Positions 42,990 to 52,184 of a stretch of 64,000 bases of DNA are shown piece by piece. The position numbers and the translations under genes were made by a program. The stretch covers positions 434,001 to 498,000 of the forward strand of contig NZ_BKDJ01000001.1 of NCBI RefSeq assembly GCF_008580665.1, read 5' to 3'. The notes under the pieces were generated by a model that saw only the letters and a program-made list of their open reading frames with translations, did not search any database and was not told the DNA's origin. The DNA comes from Zafaria cholistanensis. GTDB taxonomy: Bacteria > Actinomycetota > Actinomycetes > Actinomycetales > Micrococcaceae. Numbering within the stretch: the first letter of the stretch is position 1; the number at the start of each line of letters is the position of its first letter.

Positions 42990-44378
42990 TCAGGACTGGG
43001 GCGGGGGAGGGGACGCCCAGCCTGCCGGTCCGCCGCTGCCGGCCGGATACTCCTCCAGTGGAACCTCCCCGGCCGCCCAGGCTGCCAACACCGGTTCGAC
43101 GATCCGCCAGCAGTCCTCGGCCGTGTCCGCGCGCACCGACAGCGTCGGGTCCCCGGACAGGACCCCCAGCAGCACCTCGCCGTACGGCAGCAGGTTGGGG
43201 GAGTTGAGGTCCGCGCGCAGGTCGACCCGGTCCAGCGTGTAGGGGTCCCCGGGCCCGTTGATGTCGAGTTCCAGGGCCAGGGTGTCCGGGCCGAAGCCGA
43301 TGCGCAGGCGCGTCGGCGAATCGTGCCCCCGGAAGCCTTCCGGCAGGTGGTCCACCGGCCGGAAGGTGATTACGGCCTCCTTGCGCCGGCGCCCCAGCGC
43401 CTTCCCGGAGCGCAGGATGAACGGGACCCCGGCCCACCGCCCGTTCCCGACGCGGACCTCGATTTCGGCCAGCGTCTCGGTGCCCCGGAATCCGTCCACC
43501 CCCGCCTCGGCCGCATAGTCCGGCACCGGCCGGCCCTGGCTGCGCCCTGCCGTGTAGCGGGCCCGGCGGGTGGTGCGGGCGAAGTCCCCCGGCACGGAGG
43601 CCGCCCGCAGCGCCTCGGCGATCCGGTCGCGCAGGTCCCTTTCCCCCAGGGAAGCCGGGGCGTCCATTGCCAGCAGGGCCAGGACATGCAGCAGGTGGGA
43701 CTGGATCATGTCCCGCAGCGTCCCGGAGCGGTCGTAGTAGCCGGCCCGGCCTTCCAGGGCCAGGTCCTCGTCGTAGACGATCTCCACCTGGGCCACGTGC
43801 TCGCGGCCCAGCAGCGGCTCCAGGAGCCGGTTGGCAAAGCGCAGGCCCAGGATGTTGAGCACCGTGGCCTTGCCCAGGAAGTGGTCGATGCGCTGGATGT
43901 TCGGCTCCGGCACCAGGCGGGCCAGCGTGCGGTTCAGCTCCCGCGCCGACTCCGCGCTGGAACCGAAGGGCTTTTCCAGGACCAGCGTCGTCCCCTCCGG
44001 CACCTCCTCCGGTGCCAGCACCGCGCAGGCCGCCTCCGTGACGGCGGGAGGCAGCGCGAAGTACACGGCCGTCGGGCCCTCCAGCTCCGCCAGCATATTC
44101 GCCAGCACCCCGGGCCGCGTCACGTCCCCGGCGCGGTACCGCGTGGCGGCGGCGACCGCGGCTAAGTGGCCCCTGCCGGCGTCGTCCGCCGCCTGCCCCG
44201 CCTCGGCGAACACCCGCTCCACGCGGTCCCGCCAGGCCCCTTCGCCGGAGCCGGCGGCATCGGCCCCGACCAGCACCAGCCCGGGCACGCGCCCGGTGCC
44301 GACCAGCCCGGCCAGGCCGGGCAGCAGCAGGCGCCCCGTCAGGTCCCCCGAGGCACCGAGGATGAGCAGGGTCTTCAC
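42990..44378 (-). CDS. zwf: Glucose-6-phosphate 1-dehydrogenase
   Basis: 462 residues, somewhat shorter than the usual ~500. It oxidises glucose-6-phosphate to 6-phosphogluconolactone with NADP, feeding the pentose phosphate path. N-terminal LLILGASGDLTGRLLLPGL is the nucleotide-binding loop (family GASGDL), then VLEKPFGSSAESARELN and RIDHFLGKATVLNI, the substrate-binding signature with catalytic His. PFILRSGKALGRR is also typical. Start GTG 44378 (MKTLLILGASGDL). No opcA, gnd, tal or tkt is adjacent, so it is an orphan or second zwf rather than part of the usual actinobacterial cluster. Confidence 0.92.
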   Translation of the reverse strand: MKTLLILGASGDLTGRLLLPGLAGLVGTGRVPGLVLVGADAAGSGEGAWRDRVERVFAEAGQAADDAGRGHLAAVAAATRYRAGDVTRPGVLANMLAELEGPTAVYFALPPAVTEAACAVLAPEEVPEGTTLVLEKPFGSSAESARELNRTLARLVPEPNIQRIDHFLGKATVLNILGLRFANRLLEPLLGREHVAQVEIVYDEDLALEGRAGYYDRSGTLRDMIQSHLLHVLALLAMDAPASLGERDLRDRIAEALRAASVPGDFARTTRRARYTAGRSQGRPVPDYAAEAGVDGFRGTETLAEIEVRVGNGRWAGVPFILRSGKALGRRRKEAVITFRPVDHLPEGFRGHDSPTRLRIGFGPDTLALELDINGPGDPYTLDRVDLRADLNSPNLLPYGEVLLGVLSGDPTLSVRADTAEDCWRIVEPVLAAWAAGEVPLEEYPAGSGGPAGWASPPPPQS

Positions 44379-44449
44379 GCGACGGTTCTGGGCTGCGGCC
44401 ACGATCTCCACACTGCCACCATTGCGTCCCGTTGTCTGCCCGTCCTTGC

Positions 44450-44455
44450 TAGGCT
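44450..44455 (+). promoter_or_regulatory. -10 box before ffh
   Basis: TAGGCT about 65 nt before the start in the 142-bp divergent gap. No -35 at good spacing. Weak. Confidence 0.3.
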
Positions 44456-44520
44456 TGGATGTTGAGTCCAGCGGGCGGCGCCCGCACGCAGACACGCCTA
44501 GCGAAAGAAGTGCACTGCAC

Positions 44521-46071
44521 GTGTTCAATTCCCTCTCCGACCGCCTGACAGCGACCTTCAAGAACCTCCGCGGCAAGGGCCGCCTGACCGAGGCCGACGT
44601 CGACGGCACCGTCCGCGAGATCCGCCGCGCGCTGCTGGATGCCGACGTCGCCGTGCCCGTGGTGCGCGAATTCACTGCCCACGTCAAGGAACGCGCCCTG
44701 GGCGAGGAGGTCAGCCAGGCGCTGAACCCCGGCCAGCAGGTCGTCAAGATCGTCAACGACGAACTGGTGCGCATCCTCGGCGGGGAGACCCGCCGCATCA
44801 ACCTGGCCAAGAACCCGCCGACGGTGATCATGCTCGCCGGCCTGCAGGGCGCCGGCAAGACCACGCTCGCGGGCAAGCTGGCCAAGTGGCTCAAGGGCCA
44901 GGGCCACACCCCGCTGCTGGTCGCCTGCGACCTCCAGCGTCCCAACGCCGTCAAGCAGCTCCAGGTCAACGGCGAACGCGCCGGCGTGCCCGTGTACGCG
45001 CCGCACCCGGGGGTCTCCTCCGAGTTCGAGGCCTCCACGGGCGATCCCGTGGTGGTGGCCCGCAACGGCGTTTCCGAGGCCCGCCAGAAGCAGCACGACA
45101 TCGTCATCGTCGACACCGCCGGGCGCCTCGGCGTGGACGCGGAGATGATGCAGCAGGCCGCGGACATCCGTGCCGCCATCAACCCGCACGAGGTCCTTTT
45201 CGTCATCGACGCGATGATCGGCCAGGACGCGGTCAACACCGCCCAGGCGTTCAACGACGGAGTGAACTTCACCGGCGTCGTGCTCTCCAAGCTCGACGGC
45301 GACGCCCGCGGCGGCGCCGCGCTCTCGGTGGCTTCGGTCACCGGCAAGCCGGTCATGTTCGCCTCGACCGGCGAAGGCCTGGACGACTTCGAGGTCTTCC
45401 ACCCGGACCGCATGGCCTCCCGCATCCTCGACATGGGCGACATCCTGACCCTGATCGAGCAGGCCGAGAAGTCCTGGGACAAGGACGAAGCCGAGCGGAT
45501 GGCGAAGAAGTTCGTCGACCAGGAGGACTTCACCCTTGAGGACTTCCTGGCCCAAATGCAGCAGATCCGCAAGATGGGATCGCTGAAGAAGATGCTCACG
45601 ATGATGCCCGGCGCCCAGGTGTCCCGCCAGCAGCTGGAGCAGTTCGACGAGCGCCAGATCGACCGCATCGAGGCGATCGTGCGTTCGATGACCCCGCACG
45701 AGCGCCGCGTCCCCAAGATCATCAACGGCTCCCGCCGGGCCCGCATCGCCAAGGGCTCGGGCGTGCACGTGTCCGAGGTCAACGCGATGCTGGAGCGCTT
45801 CACCGAGGCGCAGAAAATGATGAAGCGCATGGCCGCCGGTGGCGGCATGCCGGGCATGCCGGGCGGCCGCGCCAAGAAGGCCCCGGCCAAGGGCGGCGCC
45901 AAGAAGAAGCAGAAGTACGGCAACCCGGCCAAGGCCGCCCAGGCGGCGGCCGAGGCTGCCAACCGCAAGCCCTCGCTGCCGGCGGGCGCCGCGTTCGGCA
46001 ACGCCGCGAAGGACTTCAAGCCCGAGGACCTGAACCTGCCCAAGGGCTTCGAGAAGTTCCTGGGCAAGTAG
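44521..46071 (+). CDS. ffh: Signal recognition particle protein Ffh
   Basis: 516 residues. N domain (MFNSLSDRLTATFKNLRGKGRLTEADV), G domain with G1 GLQGAGKTT, DLQRPNAVKQL, DTAGRLGVD, SKLDGDARGGAAL, and a Met-rich M domain (~300-430; MQQIRKMGSLKKMLTMMPG, MTPHERRVPKIINGSRRARIAKGSG) that binds 4.5S RNA. A lysine/alanine-rich tail follows (PGGRAKKAPAKGGAKKKQKYG), common in actinobacteria, ending LNLPKGFEKFLGK. Start GTG 44521 matches the family N-terminus. Confidence 0.97.
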   Translation: MFNSLSDRLTATFKNLRGKGRLTEADVDGTVREIRRALLDADVAVPVVREFTAHVKERALGEEVSQALNPGQQVVKIVNDELVRILGGETRRINLAKNPPTVIMLAGLQGAGKTTLAGKLAKWLKGQGHTPLLVACDLQRPNAVKQLQVNGERAGVPVYAPHPGVSSEFEASTGDPVVVARNGVSEARQKQHDIVIVDTAGRLGVDAEMMQQAADIRAAINPHEVLFVIDAMIGQDAVNTAQAFNDGVNFTGVVLSKLDGDARGGAALSVASVTGKPVMFASTGEGLDDFEVFHPDRMASRILDMGDILTLIEQAEKSWDKDEAERMAKKFVDQEDFTLEDFLAQMQQIRKMGSLKKMLTMMPGAQVSRQQLEQFDERQIDRIEAIVRSMTPHERRVPKIINGSRRARIAKGSGVHVSEVNAMLERFTEAQKMMKRMAAGGGMPGMPGGRAKKAPAKGGAKKKQKYGNPAKAAQAAAEAANRKPSLPAGAAFGNAAKDFKPEDLNLPKGFEKFLGK

Positions 46072-46096
46072 GCCCCGGCGGGCGGGCCCGGGCACG

Positions 46097-46645
46097 ATGA
46101 CCACCACCGGCCTGGACGGCTTCCTGAGCGGGCGCTGGCGCCACCGCGTGGTCGCCACGGTGCTGCTGCGCCGCCCGGACGGGCGCGTCCTGCTGGTCCG
46201 CGGCGCGGACCGGATATGGAAGCTGCCCGGCGGGGCGGTCCGCCCGGAATCCTCCCCGCGCGCCACCGCCGAGCGGGCGCTGCGCCGCCTGGGTCTGGAC
46301 GGCGGCCTGGGCCGACTGCTGGTCCAGGACTTCGCCACCGGGACCGACGGCGGCTCGCTCTCCCTGGTCTTCGACGGCGGCACCTGGGACACGTCCGGGA
46401 CGGTCTTCACCGCCCCGGACGGCGTGGAGGCCGCGTTCTCCCACCCCGAAGCGGTATCCCGGCTCCTGGAACCGGCCGACGGCGAACGGGCCGCCGCCGC
46501 GCTGTGGGCGCTTGAGCTGGGCGGGACGGCCGAACTCGAGGACGGCCGCGATGCCACGCCGCGGCAGCGCCCGGGCAGCACCGGCCCGGGCCGCCGGCTC
46601 ATGCCGGAGCTGCCGCCGGTGCCGGGGATCCTGCGCCGGGACTGA
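46097..46645 (+). CDS. Nudix-fold protein with degenerate Nudix box
   Basis: 182 residues, 25 nt after ffh. The fold is clear: [19 protein letters not shown], then [11 protein letters not shown]. The Nudix box GX5EX7REUXEEXGU aligns to G45-L67, and E51 is kept. At the catalytic RE the sequence has E59-R60, and at the metal-binding EE it has R63-R64. All three acidic residues that normally hold Mg are therefore gone, and pyrophosphohydrolase activity is unlikely. It may bind a nucleotide or protein instead. Role unknown. Confidence 0.75.
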   Translation: MTTTGLDGFLSGRWRHRVVATVLLRRPDGRVLLVRGADRIWKLPGGAVRPESSPRATAERALRRLGLDGGLGRLLVQDFATGTDGGSLSLVFDGGTWDTSGTVFTAPDGVEAAFSHPEAVSRLLEPADGERAAAALWALELGGTAELEDGRDATPRQRPGSTGPGRRLMPELPPVPGILRRD

Positions 46646-46683
46646 GCCCCGCGCCGCCACGCCGCGCCGCCACGCCGGTGCGG

Positions 46684-46713
46684 TTAGCGGAGAAGGGAAC
46701 CCTCTGGCATAAT
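46684..46713 (+). promoter_or_regulatory. rpsP: Promoter before rpsP
   Basis: TTAGCG (46684-46689), 18 bp, CATAAT (46708-46713). It leaves a leader of about 130 nt before rpsP. Confidence 0.45.
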
Positions 46714-46848
46714 GGCAAGGTACTCGATGGCACGTGGCCCCTCTCTCCGCGCGCCGTCTTGTCCTTTGAACCCGCGAAGTACGGCCCGCCCCACGGGAGC
46801 AGAAACCCGGGTTCGACCTTTTCACCAGAAATAGGAGTGACCACAAAA

Positions 46849-47262
46849 GTGGCCGTTAAGATTCGCCTGAAGCGCTTCGGCAAGATGCGCGCCCCGTACT
46901 ACCGCATCGTTGTCGCGGATTCCCGCACCAAGCGCGATGGCCGTGCCATCGAGGAGATCGGCAAGTACCACCCGACCGAGGAGCCCTCGTTCATCGAGGT
47001 CAACTCCGAGCGTGCCCAGCACTGGCTGTCCGTCGGCGCCCAGCCGACCGAGCAGGTTGCCGCGATCCTGAAGATCACCGGTGACTGGCAGAAGTTCAAG
47101 GGCCTGCCGGGCCAGGAAGGCACCCTGAAGAGCAAGGCTCCGAAGGAGGCCTTCGTTGTGCCGCAGAAGGGCTCGGTCATCCTGCCCGAGGCCATCACCA
47201 AGAAGGCCGCCAAGGTCGAGGAGACCGAAGCCGCCGAGGCTGAAGCCACCGAGGCCGAGTAG
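46849..47262 (+). CDS. rpsP: 30S ribosomal protein bS16
   Basis: 137 residues. The start gives [25 protein letters not shown], the bS16 signature. GTG 46849 lies 11 nt after AGGAG (46833-46837); another in-frame GTG at 46837 overlaps that site and is less likely. The C-terminal ~50 residues beyond the core are Ala/Glu/Lys-rich, usual in actinobacteria. First gene of rpsP-khpA-rimM-trmD. Confidence 0.96.
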   Translation: MAVKIRLKRFGKMRAPYYRIVVADSRTKRDGRAIEEIGKYHPTEEPSFIEVNSERAQHWLSVGAQPTEQVAAILKITGDWQKFKGLPGQEGTLKSKAPKEAFVVPQKGSVILPEAITKKAAKVEETEAAEAEATEAE

Positions 47263-47264
47263 CA

Positions 47265-47507
47265 GTGCTGGCCGAGGCGCTCGACCACCTGGTGCGCGGA
47301 ATCGTCGATTCTCCGGACGACGTGACCGTTGAGCTCAAGAGCAACCGCCGCGGGGAGACCCTTGAGGTGCGCGTCCACCCGGACGACCTGGGCCGGGTCA
47401 TCGGCCGCCAGGGACGCACCGCGAAGGCCCTCCGCACCGTGGTCGCGGCCTTGGCCGACGGCGAGCCGATCCGCGTCGACGTTGTCGACACGGACCGCCG
47501 CCGGTAG
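47265..47507 (+). CDS. khpA: KH-domain RNA-binding protein KhpA
   Basis: 80 residues. Small KH-fold protein with the GxxG loop in RVIGRQGRTAKALRTVV. KhpA with KhpB binds many RNAs and affects cell shape and division in Gram-positives. GTG start 2 nt after the rpsP stop. The conserved rpsP-khpA-rimM order supports the call. A strong stem-loop follows. Confidence 0.93.
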   Translation: MLAEALDHLVRGIVDSPDDVTVELKSNRRGETLEVRVHPDDLGRVIGRQGRTAKALRTVVAALADGEPIRVDVVDTDRRR

Positions 47508-47531
47508 CCGCGCAAGCGGCATCACCCACGC

Positions 47532-47569
47532 GCACCGGCCCCGCACCGAACACGGTGCGGGGCCGGTGC
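47532..47569 (+). terminator. Strong stem-loop between khpA and rimM
   Basis: Perfect 17-bp inverted repeat (47532-47548 with 47553-47569) around the loop AACA. No T-run. It may end most transcripts after khpA or act as a processing stem; rimM lies 120 nt further on. Confidence 0.65.
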
Positions 47570-47689
47570 CGTTAAAAGCCCCATCCAGGGCCCCGAAGTA
47601 CCCGCCCCCGCCCTGTCCCACCGCCACGGGCCCGCGGGTCCAGGGGCCGGCCGGGCACCCCGCCAGAGACACCCCAAGAAGGAGCAAGC

Positions 47690-48217
47690 ATGCGCCTCCA
47701 GGTCGCACGCATCGGCAAGCCGCACGGAATCCGCGGCGAGGTCACCGTCCAGGTCATGACCGACGCCCCCGAGGAACGCTTCCTCCCCGGCACCGAACTG
47801 ATTGTCGAGCCGGCCAAGCTGGGCACGCTCACGGTCGCCGGCGCCCGCTGGAACAAGGACATCCTGCTGCTGGCCTTCAAGGAGGTCCGCGACCGCAACA
47901 CGGCCGAAACGCTGCGCGGGGCCCAGCTGTTCGTAGACGCCGAAGACGACGAGGACGACGAGGACGCCTGGTATGAGCACGAGCTCGAGGGCCTGGACGT
48001 GCGCGTGGATGGCGCCTCCGTGGGCAAGGTCACCGGCCTGCGCACACACGCCGCGCAGGACCTGCTGATCGTCGAGGCCGCCGACGGCGCCGAGGTGCTG
48101 GTGCCCTTCGTCGAGGAAATCGTTCCCGAGGTGGACCTCGAGGGCGGGTTCGTGGTTGTCACCCCGCCGCCGGGGCTCTTCGAACTCAACCGGGACGACG
48201 CGGAGGGGCGGGACTAG
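47690..48217 (+). CDS. rimM: 16S rRNA processing protein RimM
   Basis: 175 residues. RimM helps mature the 30S head and binds uS19. [20 protein letters not shown] is the diagnostic N-terminus; a PRC-barrel domain (~95-165; [38 protein letters not shown]) follows an acidic linker ([11 protein letters not shown]). Good ribosome binding site AAGAAGGAG. 1 nt from trmD. Confidence 0.95.
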   Translation: MRLQVARIGKPHGIRGEVTVQVMTDAPEERFLPGTELIVEPAKLGTLTVAGARWNKDILLLAFKEVRDRNTAETLRGAQLFVDAEDDEDDEDAWYEHELEGLDVRVDGASVGKVTGLRTHAAQDLLIVEAADGAEVLVPFVEEIVPEVDLEGGFVVVTPPPGLFELNRDDAEGRD

Positions 48218-48218
48218 G

Positions 48219-49049
48219 GTGCGCATCGACGTCGTCAGCATCTTCCCCGAATACCTGGCCGCGCTGGACCTGTCCCTGATCGGCAAGGCCCGCCGCGAGG
48301 GCCTGCTGGACCTGCGGGTCCAGGACCTGCGCGAGCGCACCACCGACCGGCACCACACCGTGGACGACACCCCCTACGGCGGCGGCGCGGGCATGGTCAT
48401 GAAGCCGGAGCCGTGGGCGGCCGCCCTCGCGGAAATCGCTGAGACGTCTCCGGTGCCGCCGGGCCGGAAGCCGCTGCTGATCGTCCCGTCCCCGGCCGGG
48501 GCCGTGTTCACCCAGGCGATGGCCCACGAGCTCGCCGCGGAGCCTCACCTGGCGTTTGCCTGCGGCCGCTACGAGGGCATCGACGAGCGGGTGCTCGAAT
48601 GGGCCGCCGAACGCTTCGAGGTCCGCCCCGTTTCCTTGGGCGACTACGTCCTCAACGGCGGCGAGGTCGCGGTGCTGGCCATGGTGGAGGCGATCGGGCG
48701 GCTGGTCCCGGGAGTGGTCGGCAACCCCGAATCCCTCGTCGAGGAGTCCCACTCCGACGGCCTGCTCGAGTACCCCGTCTACACCAAGCCCGCGGTGTGG
48801 GAGGGGCGCGCGGTGCCCGAGGTCCTGCTCGGAGGCAACCACGGCAAGATCGCCCGTCACCGCCGCAACGAACAGCTCCGGCGCACCGCGGCCCGCCGCC
48901 CGGACCTGATCCTTGCGCTGGACCCGGCGACCCTGAACGCGAAGGACCGCGACACGCTCTGGCATGCGGGCTTCATGCTGGACCAGGGGCGGATCGTCCG
49001 GCGCCCCGACGCCGGCGGGGACCCGGAAGCGCCCGCACACCCCGCCTGA
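48219..49049 (+). CDS. trmD: tRNA (guanine37-N1)-methyltransferase
   Basis: 276 residues. TrmD methylates G37 of tRNAs and prevents frameshifts. [13 protein letters not shown]-terminus; [17 protein letters not shown]; the knotted SAM site [11 protein letters not shown] and [21 protein letters not shown]; and the [17 protein letters not shown] linker are all standard. The GTG lies 1 nt after the rimM stop. Confidence 0.96.
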   Translation: MRIDVVSIFPEYLAALDLSLIGKARREGLLDLRVQDLRERTTDRHHTVDDTPYGGGAGMVMKPEPWAAALAEIAETSPVPPGRKPLLIVPSPAGAVFTQAMAHELAAEPHLAFACGRYEGIDERVLEWAAERFEVRPVSLGDYVLNGGEVAVLAMVEAIGRLVPGVVGNPESLVEESHSDGLLEYPVYTKPAVWEGRAVPEVLLGGNHGKIARHRRNEQLRRTAARRPDLILALDPATLNAKDRDTLWHAGFMLDQGRIVRRPDAGGDPEAPAHPA

Positions 49050-49097
49050 CCGCGACCGGCGGAGAACCGCCCTGCGGGGGATTCACCTGGTGGGGGA

Positions 49098-49127
49098 TTC
49101 GCCTGGCCGCCGATGCTGTGGCAAAAT
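49098..49127 (+). promoter_or_regulatory. rplS: Promoter candidate and long leader of rplS
   Basis: TTCGCC (49098-49103), 18 bp, CAAAAT (49122-49127). This leaves a ~180-nt leader with stems such as GTCCCC/GGGGAC (49242-49255), compatible with an autoregulatory L19 leader. Speculative. Confidence 0.35.
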
Positions 49128-49313
49128 GGGTGTTTGTGCCTGCTGGGCCAGCTCCTGCCACGGGGGGAGCGGGCCAACAGCCGGGCCGCCCGGCATCCGA
49201 ATCCGGATCCGCCGGTGAACCAGCTTCGGCGAGACGGCCCTGTCCCCTCGGGGACGGGACCTCCGTCGCGTTCATGGTGGAGGACCCGTGGCGGCCACCT
49301 AGGAGGAATATCC

Positions 49314-49673
49314 ATGCATATTCTCGATTCCCTCGACGCAGCAAGCCTGCGCAACGACGTTCCCGAGTTCCGCGCCGGCGACACCGTCAAGGTGCACGTG
49401 AACATCATTGAAGGCAAGAACTCCCGCGTCCAGGTCTTCCAGGGCTTCGTCCTGGGCCGCCAGGGCGACGGCGTGCGCGAGACCTTCACGGTCCGCAAGG
49501 TCTCCTTCGGCGTCGGCGTGGAGCGTACCTTCCCGGTGCACTCCCCGATCATCGACAAGATTGAGGTCGTCGCCCGCGGCGACGTGCGTCGCGCCAAGCT
49601 GTACTACATGCGCGACCGCCACGGCAAGGCCGCCAAGATCAAGGAAAAGCGCGACTTCGGCACCGCCAAGTAG
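49314..49673 (+). CDS. rplS: 50S ribosomal protein bL19
   Basis: 119 residues, normal length. The core sequence [26 protein letters not shown] and [15 protein letters not shown] is diagnostic. ATG 49314 has a perfect AGGAGGA at 49301-49307. Confidence 0.97.
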   Translation: MHILDSLDAASLRNDVPEFRAGDTVKVHVNIIEGKNSRVQVFQGFVLGRQGDGVRETFTVRKVSFGVGVERTFPVHSPIIDKIEVVARGDVRRAKLYYMRDRHGKAAKIKEKRDFGTAK

Positions 49674-49715
49674 CCTGATCCGAACCGCGGACGCCTCCGG
49701 GCGCCCCAGCCGATC

Positions 49716-50384
49716 TTGCAGATAGAACCCAGCCCCCGCGATCCGTCGCCGGGGCGCGCGAGGCGCCGGTCCCGTTTTCGGGGCTGGCGCCTTGTCGTGG
49801 GCGCACTCGTGGCCGCCGCCGTTGTCGCCGTGATCGTGCGTGCCACCCTTGTGGATTTCCACCGCATCGGCAGCGAATCGATGCAGCCGCTGCTCGCCCC
49901 GGGTGACGGCATCATGGTGGACCGCACGGCCTACCGCGGCGGCGAGGTGCGCCGCGGCGACGTCGTGGTCTTCGACGGCCGCGGTTCCTTCCTGCCCTAC
50001 CAGCGTCCGGATGCCGTTGATGCGCTGTTGCGCGCCCTGCACCTTTCCGGCGGCGGAACCTCCTATGTGAAGCGGGTTATCGCGGTGGGCGGGGACACCC
50101 TAGAGTGTTGTGATGCGGACGGAATGCTCCTGCTCAATGGCGAACCGCTGGAGGAGCCCTATGTTTACGATGGGGACGCGGCCAGCGACATCCGCTTTGT
50201 GGCGACCGTTCCGGAGGGGCGGGTGTGGGTGATGGGCGACCACCGCGCGGCCTCCGCCGACTCGCGTGCCCTGCTGGGGGCGCCCGGCGGCGGGATGATC
50301 GCGGTCGAGCGCATCCTTGGACGTGTCACCTCCGTGGTCTGGCCCCTCGACCGTGCCGCCGCGCTGCCGCGGGAGGGCGAATGA
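49716..50384 (+). CDS. lepB: Type I signal peptidase (first copy)
   Basis: 222 residues. Signal peptidase I cleaves exported preproteins at the outer membrane face. Basic N-terminus, one membrane helix (~24-44), then Ser55 in SESMQP (nucleophile), Lys119 in YVKRVIAVGGD (general base) and MGDHRAASADSR. TTG 49716 is the ORF start, but it has no good Shine-Dalgarno sequence, so the start is uncertain. The lumenal loop between Ser and Lys is short. Followed by a second lepB; tandem copies are common in actinobacteria. Confidence 0.9.
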   Translation: MQIEPSPRDPSPGRARRRSRFRGWRLVVGALVAAAVVAVIVRATLVDFHRIGSESMQPLLAPGDGIMVDRTAYRGGEVRRGDVVVFDGRGSFLPYQRPDAVDALLRALHLSGGGTSYVKRVIAVGGDTLECCDADGMLLLNGEPLEEPYVYDGDAASDIRFVATVPEGRVWVMGDHRAASADSRALLGAPGGGMIAVERILGRVTSVVWPLDRAAALPREGE

Positions 50385-50413
50385 ACGGCGGCGGCGCACC
50401 CGGCGGGCACGGG

Positions 50414-50467
50414 CACGGCGTCGGGAACCGGCACGGCGTTGAGAACCAGCACGGCGTTGAGAACCAG
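50414..50467 (+). repeat. 18-bp tandem repeat, 3 copies, between the lepB genes
   Basis: CACGGCGTTGAGAACCAG at 50432-50449 and 50450-50467, and a copy with three changes at 50414-50431. It is in frame with the second lepB if that gene starts at 50381. Confidence 0.9.
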
Positions 50468-50485
50468 CAGAGGAAGGACGGGCCC

Positions 50486-51277
50486 ATGTCAAAGCCGGAC
50501 GGCACGGAGGATCCTGCCGCCGCGCACGGGCACCGGCAGGGACGCATGCCGGGACGCAGGCGCGGACGCCGGGCCGACCGTGGAACCGGGGCCGGTCGCG
50601 GTGCCCGGGCCGCCCAGGGAGCCTGGGGGTGGCTGAAGGAAATCCTGATGATCGCCGGCATCGCGCTGGTGCTCTCCTTTGTCATCAAGACCTTCTTCTT
50701 CCGGGCCTTCTACATCCCTTCCGGCTCCATGGAGCCAACCCTGGAGGTCAACGACCGCATCTTCGTGAACCTGCTGGTGCCCGGCCCGTTCGGATTGGAA
50801 CGCGGTGACGTGGTGGTCTTCAAGGACACCAAGGGATGGCTCGGCGAGACGGCCGCGGCGGAGGTGAACCCGGTGTCCGGGTTCCTCGCCTTCGTCGGGC
50901 TCGTTCCGGACTCGTCCCAGCAGCACCTGGTCAAGCGCGTGATCGGGCTGCCGGGGGACACCGTCGAGTGCTGCGACGCGGACGGGAGGATCCTGGTCAA
51001 CGGGGAACCGATCAGCGAACCCTATGTTTGGCCGGGGGCTTCGCCCTCCGACGAGGAGTTCTCCGTGACGGTGCCGCAGGACAAGCTCTGGGTGCTGGGC
51101 GACCACCGCGACGCCTCCGCCGACTCCCGGTACCACGAGGACATCGACGGCGGGTTTGTCGACATTGGGGACGTCGAGGGCAAAACCACCGTGATCGCCT
51201 GGCCGCTGGGGCGCATCGGCATCGTCGCCGACTACCATGACGTCTTTGCGGCCGTGCCCGCCGACGGGGCCGGCTAG
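50486..51277 (+). CDS. lepB: Type I signal peptidase (second copy)
   Basis: 263 residues. Basic, Gly/Arg-rich cytoplasmic N-terminus, membrane helix ILMIAGIALVLSFVIKTFF (~53-71), catalytic Ser81 in PSGSMEP, Lys150 in LVKRVIGLPGDTVECCD, and LGDHRDASADSR. ATG 50486 has AGGAAGGA at 50471-50478 (7-nt spacer). An in-frame ATG at 50381 overlaps the first lepB stop (ATGA) and would add 35 residues made of the tandem repeat; the site at 50486 is better. Both copies share the CCDADG segment, a sign of duplication. Confidence 0.94.
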   Translation: MSKPDGTEDPAAAHGHRQGRMPGRRRGRRADRGTGAGRGARAAQGAWGWLKEILMIAGIALVLSFVIKTFFFRAFYIPSGSMEPTLEVNDRIFVNLLVPGPFGLERGDVVVFKDTKGWLGETAAAEVNPVSGFLAFVGLVPDSSQQHLVKRVIGLPGDTVECCDADGRILVNGEPISEPYVWPGASPSDEEFSVTVPQDKLWVLGDHRDASADSRYHEDIDGGFVDIGDVEGKTTVIAWPLGRIGIVADYHDVFAAVPADGAG

Positions 51278-51280
51278 GCC

Positions 51281-52162
51281 GTGGCCGCCACCGGCCCGGG
51301 CCCGCGCCGCGGGGCCCCCGCACCGACGGCGCCGCCGGCCAAGACACTGCCCGCGACACCGGCCCTGACACCGGCTCTGACACCGGCCACGGCACCAGCC
51401 AAGGCGCGGACCCCCAGGGCACTGAGGCCTAAGGCGCCGGCCACCAAGGTGCCGGCCTCCAAGACGGCGGTCCAGGACCCCACCCTGGAGACCGAGCGCG
51501 CCCTCGCCGCGCAGGGCTTCCGCCTGGTGGGAGGATGCGACGAGGTTGGCCGCGGCGCCCTGGCCGGACCCGTCACCGTGGGACTGGTGGTCGTCGACCC
51601 GCTCCGGGCGGGACCGCTGCAGGGCGTCCGCGACAGCAAGCTCCTGGCCCCGGCCGACCGCCTGGCCCTGGTGCCGCTGATTCGCGCCTGGGCGGCGGCA
51701 TGGGGCGTGGGGCACTCCTCGGCCGAGGAGATCGACGCGCTCGGGCTGGTGCCGGCGCTGCGGCTGGCCGGCACGCGCGCCTGGGCCGCCGCGGCCGCCG
51801 CGCGGCCCGACGTCGTGCTCCTGGACGGGAACCTCGACTGGCTCGGCCGGCGCGAACAGCCGGCCCTCTTCGAGGGACTGGACGGCGGCGCCGGGGCCGG
51901 CGGGGACGACGGCGTCGACGTGGCCGTGCGGCTGAAAGTCAAGGCCGACCTGCAATGCCTCTCCGTCGCCGCCGCCAGCGTGCTGGCCAAGGTCGAGCGC
52001 GACGCCCTCATGACCGACTACGACGCCGAACTTCCCGGCTACGGGTGGGCGGTGAACAAGGGATACGGGACACAGGCGCACCGCGCCGCGATCGCCGCGC
52101 TGGGCGCCAGCGCCCAGCACCGCCACAGCTGGCGGCTGACCATTGCCGATCAGGCACAATAG
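51281..52162 (+). CDS. rnhB: Ribonuclease HII
   Basis: 293 residues. RNase HII removes single ribonucleotides and RNA from RNA-DNA hybrids. The catalytic core starts near residue 75 with GCDEVGRGALAGPV (Asp-Glu pair), then LLDGNLDWL and LSVAAASVLAKVERDALM. The first ~70 residues are Ala/Pro/Thr/Lys-rich, partly from a 12-bp tandem repeat (51355-51390), and are not part of the fold. GTG 51281 is 3 nt after lepB; internal starts closer to the core are possible. Confidence 0.95.
   Translation: MAATGPGPRRGAPAPTAPPAKTLPATPALTPALTPATAPAKARTPRALRPKAPATKVPASKTAVQDPTLETERALAAQGFRLVGGCDEVGRGALAGPVTVGLVVVDPLRAGPLQGVRDSKLLAPADRLALVPLIRAWAAAWGVGHSSAEEIDALGLVPALRLAGTRAWAAAAAARPDVVLLDGNLDWLGRREQPALFEGLDGGAGAGGDDGVDVAVRLKVKADLQCLSVAAASVLAKVERDALMTDYDAELPGYGWAVNKGYGTQAHRAAIAALGASAQHRHSWRLTIADQAQ
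51355..51390 (+). repeat. 12-bp tandem repeat, 3 copies, in the rnhB N-terminus
   Basis: GACACCGGCCCT, GACACCGGCTCT, GACACCGGCCAC; encodes the TPALTPALTPA segment. Confidence 0.8.
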
Positions 52163-52184
52163 TCTTCGAGACCAGGAGGAAACA

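Noticed and set aside
50381-50485. N-terminal extension of the second signal peptidase
   Set aside because: The ATGA overlap is attractive, but the stretch is a tandem repeat and ATG 50486 has a much better ribosome binding site. Kept as an alternative.
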